DNA of 7,131 bases, from contig CADBTK010000128.1 of assembly GCA_902797585.1 (NCBI GenBank), forward strand, positions 1 through 7,131. The letters are read 5' to 3'. The notes under the pieces were generated by a model that was not told the DNA's origin, did not search any database, and was given only the letters and a program-made list of their open reading frames with translations. This DNA is from Erysipelothrix rhusiopathiae. Lineage in GTDB: Bacteria > Bacillota_I > Bacilli_A > Erysipelotrichales > Erysipelotrichaceae. Below, piece after piece: positions 1 to 7,131 of this stretch (positions within the stretch are counted from its first letter, which is position 1; every line of letters starts with the position of its first letter). A program made the translations under genes and the position numbers.

Positions 1-1
1 A

Positions 2-334
2 ACAAACGTATCAGGAGGGCAACGTCAACGTTTATGTATCGCTCGTGCCTTATTGAAAAACCCAAAAATACTTATTTTGGATGATTCAACCAGTGCCGTT
101 GATACACATACCGATGCCTTAATTCGACAAGCCTTCTTAGAAAAGATTCCTAATACTACTCGTATTATTATTGCCCAACGTGTCACTTCCATTATGGATG
201 CCGATCAAATCTTAGTATTGGATGGAGGAAGAAAACTCGCAATGGGTACACATGATGAGTTAATGAAATCATGTTCTGTATATAGAGAAACATACGAAGC
301 ACAACAAGAAGGAGGTGATTTCGATGAACAATAA
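2..334 (+). CDS. ABC exporter half-transporter, C-terminal end (partial, degenerate-site subunit)
   Basis: Only the last 110 residues are present; the frame is open to the left edge, so the membrane domain and Walker A lie outside. What remains is the second half of an ABC nucleotide-binding domain. It has the signature VSGGQRQR (8-31), Walker B ILILDD (68-85), the D-loop SAVD and the switch region IIAQR (167-181). Two catalytic positions are altered: the residue after the Walker B Asp is Asp (83-85) instead of Glu, and the switch-loop His is Gln (176-178). In heterodimeric exporters such as BmrCD, LmrCD and TM287/288, the subunit with these changes contributes the degenerate, poorly hydrolysing site, while its intact signature completes the active site of its partner. 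The overlapping downstream gene fits as that partner. The substrate cannot be told; multidrug, lipid or peptide export are all possible. Earlier in-frame TTG codons are internal to the domain and are not starts. Confidence 0.93.
   Translation, partial: TNVSGGQRQRLCIARALLKNPKILILDDSTSAVDTHTDALIRQAFLEKIPNTTRIIIAQRVTSIMDADQILVLDGGRKLAMGTHDELMKSCSVYRETYEAQQEGGDFDEQ
309..315 (+). promoter_or_regulatory. Ribosome binding site of the second ABC subunit
   Basis: AAGGAGG lies 8 bases before the ATG at 324. The in-frame GTG at 315 overlaps this Shine-Dalgarno sequence and cannot be served by it, so 324 is the better start. The site lies inside the upstream gene, which favours coupled translation and balanced amounts of the two subunits. 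Confidence 0.85.
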
Positions 335-2189
335 AAAACATCGAGATACATCCGGATTGGCTCGCCTTTTAAAACAAACTTTAAAGACATACAAGATTCA
401 AACTATCTTAGTTGTTCTTCTAGTTATTGTCTCAGCTATTGCCAATGTATCTGGTTCTTTGTTTACGCAGCGACTAATCGATGATTACATCGTCCCTTTA
501 ACCAAACAAAGTACACCTAATTACACACCACTATTATTAGCATTGGGAAAATTAGCTTGTATTTATATCATTGGTCTGATTGCCACTTATTCATACAATC
601 GTATGTGTGCATTCATCTCTTTAGGTACTTTAAAAAGAATACGAGATCAATTATTTGAACATATGGAATCACTTCCAATTTCTTATTTTGATACTCATGC
701 CCACGGAGATATCATGTCTGTCTTTACCAATGACACCGATACATTACGTCAACTTTTATCACAAAGTTTACCGACAGCACTAAGCTCTATGATAACCATT
801 GTTTCCGTTGCGATTTCAATGATTGTATTGAACTTACCAATGGCTCTTATTACATTTCTAATGGCAGCTTTGATGATACTAGCTAGTAAGAAGATTTCTA
901 TGTTATCTGGAAAGTATTTCCGTCAACAACAACATACACTTGGAAAAGTAAATGGTTATATTGAAGAAATGATGGAAGGAAGCAAAGTCATCAAAGTATT
1001 CAACCATGAACAAGCTAGTATTGATGAGTTTGAAGTATTGAATGATCAACTATGCGATGTCGCCAGCAATGCCAATAAATATGCCAATGTATTAATGCCA
1101 GTATTAGGAAATATGGGTTATATTTCCTTAGTATTGAATGCCTTATTAGGATCTGTTCTTGCGATATTGAATATGTGGGGATTAACGTTAGGAACCATTG
1201 CCGCCTTTATGCAATTAAACCGTTCCTTCAACTCCCCTATTGGTCAAATTTCCATGCAATTAAATGCGATTGTTATGGCAAGCGCAGGAGCACAACGTAT
1301 TTTTGAAATCTTAGATCAAGAAGTGGAAGTTGATCAGGGACAAGTTACCTTAGTCAACCGAAAACTCGTTGATGGTCAATGGATAGAATGCCAAGAAAAC
1401 ACAGAACACTGGTTCTGGCGCCATCCTCGTCCAAATGGTGAAGTTGAATATGTTGAATTAAAAGGAGATGTTCGATTCCATGATGTAACCTTTGGATACA
1501 CTCCAGATAAGACAATACTACATGATATCAACCTATTCGCAAAACCAGGGCAAAAAATCGCCTTTGTTGGTGCAACTGGAGCTGGAAAAACAACCATCAC
1601 CAATTTAATCAATCGCTTCTATGATATTCAAGAAGGTTCTATCACTTATGATGGAATTGATGTGAAGTTAATTAAAAAAGATGATTTACGACGCTCCTTG
1701 GGAATGGTACTACAAGATGTCAACTTATTCTCTGGAACAATCATGGATAACATTCGTTATGGAAACTTAAATGCGACTGATCAAGAATGTATTGACGCTG
1801 CCCGACTAGCCAATGCACATGAATTTATCAAGCATTTAGAACATGGTTATAACACAGTCATATCCGCCGGAAAAGAATCCTTATCACAAGGACAACGACA
1901 ATTATTGTCAATTGCCCGAGCAGCAGTAGCTGATCCACCTGTCCTTATCTTAGATGAGGCTACAAGTTCTATCGATACACGTACAGAAAAAATCGTACAA
2001 GATGGAATGGATAAATTGATGGAAGGGCGTACTGTATTTGTGATTGCCCACCGTTTATCAACCATAAAAAATGCACAAGCTATTATGGTCATGGAAAATG
2101 GAAGAATCATAGAACGTGGTAACCACGAAGACTTAATTGAACAAAAAGGAACATACTATAAATTGTATACTGGTTCCTTTGCTGAATAA
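324..2189 (+). CDS. ABC exporter half-transporter, membrane and ATPase domains fused (active-site subunit)
   Basis: The protein has 621 residues and is complete. Six membrane segments fill about residues 27-300 (for example 27-46, 69-92 and a hairpin at 155-188), followed by an ATPase domain from about 380. Walker A GATGAGKT is at 416-423 (Lys422), the Q-loop Gln is 464, the signature is LSQGQ at 520-524, Walker B is LILDE with catalytic Glu545, and the switch His is 576. Its Walker motifs are canonical but its signature departs from LSGGQ, the mirror image of the upstream subunit. It therefore probably supplies the hydrolysing Walker site of a heterodimer, as in BmrD or LmrD. Residues 341-379 form an extra Trp- and charge-rich segment between membrane and ATPase domains; I recall similar segments in related Firmicute exporters. 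The start ATG was chosen from the AAGGAGG 8 bases upstream, giving an 11-bp overlap with the previous gene. A plasma-membrane exporter is certain at family level; the cargo is unknown. Confidence 0.95.
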   Translation: MNNKKHRDTSGLARLLKQTLKTYKIQTILVVLLVIVSAIANVSGSLFTQRLIDDYIVPLTKQSTPNYTPLLLALGKLACIYIIGLIATYSYNRMCAFISLGTLKRIRDQLFEHMESLPISYFDTHAHGDIMSVFTNDTDTLRQLLSQSLPTALSSMITIVSVAISMIVLNLPMALITFLMAALMILASKKISMLSGKYFRQQQHTLGKVNGYIEEMMEGSKVIKVFNHEQASIDEFEVLNDQLCDVASNANKYANVLMPVLGNMGYISLVLNALLGSVLAILNMWGLTLGTIAAFMQLNRSFNSPIGQISMQLNAIVMASAGAQRIFEILDQEVEVDQGQVTLVNRKLVDGQWIECQENTEHWFWRHPRPNGEVEYVELKGDVRFHDVTFGYTPDKTILHDINLFAKPGQKIAFVGATGAGKTTITNLINRFYDIQEGSITYDGIDVKLIKKDDLRRSLGMVLQDVNLFSGTIMDNIRYGNLNATDQECIDAARLANAHEFIKHLEHGYNTVISAGKESLSQGQRQLLSIARAAVADPPVLILDEATSSIDTRTEKIVQDGMDKLMEGRTVFVIAHRLSTIKNAQAIMVMENGRIIERGNHEDLIEQKGTYYKLYTGSFAE

Positions 2190-2263
2190 AAAAGACCGTA
2201 TAAATGAAGCGACCTCCTAAAGTTAGACTAGCTATAGGAGGTTTACTTCAAATACGGTCTTTT
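2190..2263 (+). terminator. Bidirectional intrinsic terminator of the ABC operon with an enlarged loop
   Basis: AAAAGACCGTAT (2190-2201) pairs perfectly with ATACGGTCTTTT (2252-2263), a 12-bp stem starting directly after the ABC stop codon. On the + strand it ends in a short T run (2260-2263). On the - strand the same stem ends in TTTTTT (bases 2193-2188), so it can back up the - strand terminator next door. The 50 bases between the arms themselves fold into a second hairpin (see the repeat at 2205-2250), which makes the structure unusually tall. Function is inferred from structure. Confidence 0.8.
2205..2250. repeat. 46-bp imperfect palindrome inside the terminator loop, possible mini insertion element
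   Basis: The segment starts TGAAG and ends CTTCA. ACCTCCTA (2212-2219) pairs with TAGGAGGT (2235-2242), and weaker pairing continues inward to a GAC loop at 2226-2228. The left arm reads TGAAGCGACCTCCTAAAGTT then AGAC. The right arm in reverse complement reads TGAAGTAAACCTCCTATAGC then TAGTC; I count about 19 matches over 24-25 positions with one gap. The TG...CA ends and a CCTAAAGTTAGAC core recall the terminal repeats of IS3-family (IS150-like) elements. That resemblance is from memory. No clean target duplication is seen: the flanks are AAA on the left and AAT on the right. It could equally be an elaborated terminator hairpin. Confidence 0.45.
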
Positions 2264-2273
2264 CTTATATATG

Positions 2274-2301
2274 AAAAAAGCGACTTTTCATTCAGTCGCT
2301 T
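2274..2301 (-). terminator. Intrinsic terminator of the pcrA-ligA-camS operon
   Basis: Read on the - strand, AAGCGACT (2301-2294), an 8-base loop GAATGAAA and AGTCGCTT (2285-2278) form a perfect 8-bp stem followed by further T residues to 2274. The first stem bases overlap the TAA stop of the last gene (2302-2300), so there is no 3' untranslated stretch before the hairpin. Transcripts escaping it would meet the bidirectional hairpin at 2190-2263. Confidence 0.85.
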
Positions 2302-2881
2302 ATCGAGTAATTTGATTTACAAGTTCTTCATCTTTTGGAGAACTCATCACATCAACTGTTTTAGACCCTGCTCCAGTCTTTGTAATTTTAACATATACTT
2401 GTCCATTGGCATCATGTGCATCATCTACCAAGTAGTTATATCCACCAATTTCCAAATCATACATTTTTGCGTTTTCTTTGTTTTTAAAGTATGTTTTTTC
2501 CGGTAATGTTTTTGTGACACGGCTATATGCTTCTTCTACAATCGCATTTACACCTTCTTGGTCTGTATTATCTGCAACATCCACACTTATACGAAGTGTT
2601 GCACTTTTCAAAATAACATCCACCTTTTCCACACCACCGATTCCAGCTAAATCATTTTGAATCGTTTCAATTTGATCATTACTAATTCTCGGATCTAAGT
2701 TATTTCCATGGAATCGATTCCCTACAACTGGTTTATTTTGTCCAAAGGAACTCATCAATAGAACATAAAGAACAAAGATGATTGGAATCGCAATTAATAT
2801 TAAAGTAAACCAAACGAGTTTATGACCTTGTTTAGGTTTTAATTGTTTCATACGTTTTCCACTAGTTTGTTTGTTTGCCAT
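2300..2881 (-). CDS. Uncharacterised single-pass membrane protein, last gene of the operon
   Basis: I do not recognise this 193-residue protein. It has a short, very basic N-terminus (residues 1-21, rich in Lys, Arg and Gln) and one strongly hydrophobic helix at about 22-43. A soluble domain of about 150 residues follows and by the positive-inside rule should lie outside the cell. That domain begins with a predicted helix (67-80), then GVEKVDVILKSATLRISVDV (83-102), which looks like two strands, then a second helix (107-126), and later a Tyr-rich stretch DLEIGGYNYL (142-151). The pattern suggests a small alpha/beta module. There is no lipobox and the helix lacks a clear cleavage site, so it is probably an anchor. 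An in-frame ATG at 2896 is rejected because the GGAGG serving the ATG at 2881 lies inside that extension. It sits 36 bp after camS and ends in the operon terminator; co-transcription is likely but its job is unknown. Confidence 0.85.
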   Translation of the reverse strand: MANKQTSGKRMKQLKPKQGHKLVWFTLILIAIPIIFVLYVLLMSSFGQNKPVVGNRFHGNNLDPRISNDQIETIQNDLAGIGGVEKVDVILKSATLRISVDVADNTDQEGVNAIVEEAYSRVTKTLPEKTYFKNKENAKMYDLEIGGYNYLVDDAHDANGQVYVKITKTGAGSKTVDVMSSPKDEELVNQITR

Positions 2882-2888
2882 GGTATTT

Positions 2889-2893
2889 CCTCC
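2889..2893 (-). promoter_or_regulatory. Ribosome binding site deciding the start of the membrane-protein gene
   Basis: GGAGG on the - strand, 7 bases before the ATG at 2881. It lies downstream of the alternative ATG at 2896, which has no comparable site of its own, so 2881 is the supported start. Confidence 0.75.
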
Positions 2894-2903
2894 CATTCAC
2901 TAT

Positions 2904-2912
2904 AGTATATCA
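2904..2912 (-). promoter_or_regulatory. Possible extended -10 promoter before the membrane-protein gene
   Basis: On the - strand TGATATACT matches the extended -10 form TGnTATAAT at all but one position and lies 22 bases before the start codon at 2881. No convincing -35 is visible (ATTACC at 17-bp spacing), as is tolerated for extended -10 promoters. The same ten bases, GTGATATACT, recur before ligA. It may give the last gene some independent expression. Confidence 0.35.
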
Positions 2913-2917
2913 CATCT

Positions 2918-5966
<3,049 letters not shown>

Positions 5967-5972
5967 TCACCT
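5967..5972 (-). promoter_or_regulatory. Ribosome binding site of ligA
   Basis: AGGTGA on the - strand ends 3 bases before the ligA ATG. It matches the 3' part of the full AGGAGGTGA site, so the apparently tight spacing is normal, but it is weaker than the GGAGG sites before camS and the membrane-protein gene. Confidence 0.5.
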
Positions 5973-5978
5973 GTATTC

Positions 5979-5987
5979 AGTATATCA
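5979..5987 (-). promoter_or_regulatory. Possible extended -10 promoter between pcrA and ligA
   Basis: TGATATACT on the - strand, 15 bases before the ligA ATG. Its TGA is also the pcrA stop codon. No clear -35 is visible, and the transcript leader would be only a few bases long. The ten-base string GTGATATACT is identical to that before the membrane-protein gene, which makes chance less attractive but does not prove promoter function. Confidence 0.25.
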
Positions 5988-7130
5988 CGAGACTACTTTT
6001 TGTAAGGATGGATGTAGTGCGTTTAATTTCTTAACACCCACACCATGTCCAAAAGCCACAGTGGCGACATTGCCATCCATATCTACAATGACACCTTCTC
6101 CATATACTTTGTGGTTAACCAAATCTCCTTTGCGATATGGATTCTTATCTTTTGGTTTCCATCCAGAAAGATTGGTTTGAGAACTCTGTGATTCTTTCTT
6201 TTCTTGTTGATGAATGAATTCATTAGGAATTTCATTAAAGAATCGACTCACTGTTTTATACGTTTCTAGAACATAACTGTATCCAGAGTTCCATGAAATA
6301 TAGAGTTTTTTCTTCGCTCGTGTCATCGCGACATAACATAAACGTCTTTCTTCTTCTAATGCGGTACGTCCTCCTTCTTGAATAGAACGAGCACTTGGGA
6401 AAATCCCTTCATTGAAATTAACAATATATACAATATCAAATTCCAAACCTTTGGCAGCATGCACCGTCATTAATGATAATGTATCGCTGGATACTTCTTG
6501 ACTGCGATCGGTAAACAAGGCAATATCTTGCAGATAAGACTCCAATGTCGTTTCAGGATTTTCTTTTACACTTAGAGCCAAATCTTCTTTCAACTCTTTT
6601 AAATTGACCAAACGTTCCTCTTCATCATTTTCTTTCAACATGTCATAGTATCCTGTTTTTTCCAACACATGTTCTAAAAAATCTTCCAATGCCATTTGTT
6701 CTTTTGCTGGAGCAATGGATTCAATCAATCCAACAAACTCTTGGCATTTCTTTTGAAGTGCTGGTTTGATATCTTGCGGATCTTTCATCACTTCATATAG
6801 ATTGATATCGCGCATAGCACCTTGTTCTTGTAAAATTTCAATAGACTTTGCCCCAATTCCACGACGAGGTCTATTTAAGATTCTCAAAATTGCTAAATCT
6901 TTTGATAATGCTTTAGGGTCATCTGCATCCGGTTGGGTAAATAGTTTTAAATAACTCAAAGCATCCTTGATTTCTTGACGTTCATAGAAGCGAATCCCTC
7001 CATAGATGACATAAGGAATCCCCAAAGTACGCAAGTCCCGTTCGAATGCACGTGAACTGTAATTGGAACGATAAAGAATAGCCATATCTTTGTAAGCCGT
7101 TCCTTTTTTATGTTCTTTTTGAATAGCACG
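5985..7130 (-). CDS. pcrA: ATP-dependent DNA helicase PcrA (UvrD/Rep family), C-terminal half (partial)
   Basis: The frame is open to the right edge, giving 381 residues; the ATG at 7085 is internal, since in-frame codons continue upstream of it without a stop. The full family length is about 720-760 residues, so the Walker A and DExx half is missing. Visible are motif IV with LYRSNYSSRAFERDL and VIYGGIRFYERQEIKDALSYL, motif V with TVHAAKGLEFDIVYIVN (about 6420-6470) and motif VI with EERRLCYVAMTRAKK (about 6307-6355), whose Arg contacts ATP. The last 50 residues, with KGDLVNHKVYGEGVIVDMDG, form the Tudor-like domain that in PcrA binds RNA polymerase; it is intact. This SF1A 3'-5' helicase works in repair, plasmid rolling-circle replication, and removal of RecA and stalled transcription. 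Presence directly before ligA favours PcrA over a Rep or AddA relative. It is presumably the first or second gene of the operon. Confidence 0.96.
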   Translation of the reverse strand, partial: RAIQKEHKKGTAYKDMAILYRSNYSSRAFERDLRTLGIPYVIYGGIRFYERQEIKDALSYLKLFTQPDADDPKALSKDLAILRILNRPRRGIGAKSIEILQEQGAMRDINLYEVMKDPQDIKPALQKKCQEFVGLIESIAPAKEQMALEDFLEHVLEKTGYYDMLKENDEEERLVNLKELKEDLALSVKENPETTLESYLQDIALFTDRSQEVSSDTLSLMTVHAAKGLEFDIVYIVNFNEGIFPSARSIQEGGRTALEEERRLCYVAMTRAKKKLYISWNSGYSYVLETYKTVSRFFNEIPNEFIHQQEKKESQSSQTNLSGWKPKDKNPYRKGDLVNHKVYGEGVIVDMDGNVATVAFGHGVGVKKLNALHPSLQKVVS

Positions 7131-7131
7131 A

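Noticed and set aside
315..323. GTG start three codons before the ATG of the second ABC subunit
   Set aside because: The GTG overlaps the AAGGAGG site, which has correct spacing only to the ATG at 324.
53..334. Small independent protein starting at the TTG at 53
   Set aside because: The frame continues upstream to base 2 encoding the ABC signature VSGGQRQR, so this is the tail of a truncated half-transporter.
2204..2506. + strand open frame of about 100 codons running from the terminator into the membrane-protein gene
   Set aside because: Its start lies inside the terminator hairpin and most of it is antisense to a gene with a good ribosome site. The product is Phe/Cys-rich with no recognisable features.
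2882..2896. Upstream ATG giving a 5-residue extension (MGGNT) to the membrane protein
   Set aside because: The extension encodes the Shine-Dalgarno GGAGG for the ATG at 2881, and the upstream ATG has no ribosome site of its own.
2899..2906. Palindrome ACTATAGT in the camS/membrane-protein gap as an operator
   Set aside because: Eight AT-rich bases are too short and too likely by chance, and it overlaps the promoter-like motif. No second copy was seen at the other gap.

Overview
The window is AT-rich DNA with strong AGGAGG-type ribosome binding sites. TGG encodes Trp and TGA acts as a stop (pcrA). Together with the pcrA-ligA-camS order, this indicates a low-GC Gram-positive bacterium (Firmicutes/Bacillota). 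The gene style would suit a gut lineage such as the Erysipelotrichia, but that placement is an impression and not a demonstrated result.

Left part, + strand (1-2263): the 3' end of one ABC exporter half-transporter is followed, with an 11-bp overlap, by a complete second half-transporter. The two show complementary departures from consensus. The first has Asp in place of the catalytic Glu and Gln in place of the switch His. The second has LSQGQ in place of LSGGQ. This is the pattern of a heterodimeric exporter with one degenerate and one active ATP site (BmrCD/LmrCD/TM287-288 type). The pair ends in a long hairpin terminator that can also work on the opposite strand. Its loop holds a 46-bp imperfect palindrome that looks like a tiny inserted element.

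Right part, - strand (2274-7131, read right to left): pcrA (helicase, 5' part outside the window), ligA (NAD-dependent DNA ligase), camS (lipoprotein related to sex-pheromone precursors) and an unrecognised single-pass membrane protein. The gaps are 21 bp, a 14-bp overlap and 36 bp, so this is probably one operon, ending in a compact intrinsic terminator that overlaps the last stop codon. pcrA and ligA link it to replication and repair. camS and the last gene encode surface-anchored proteins of uncertain role. A shared GTGATATACT sequence, resembling an extended -10 promoter, lies upstream of both ligA and the last gene and may provide internal promoters.

The two operons converge at about 2190-2301. 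No tRNA, rRNA, CRISPR array, riboswitch or intact insertion sequence was seen. No gene-free stretch longer than about 110 bp exists. The window is mostly conserved core chromosome. The points that merit a second look are the terminator-embedded palindrome, the unknown operon-terminal membrane protein, the CamS signal peptide and the repeated promoter-like motif.
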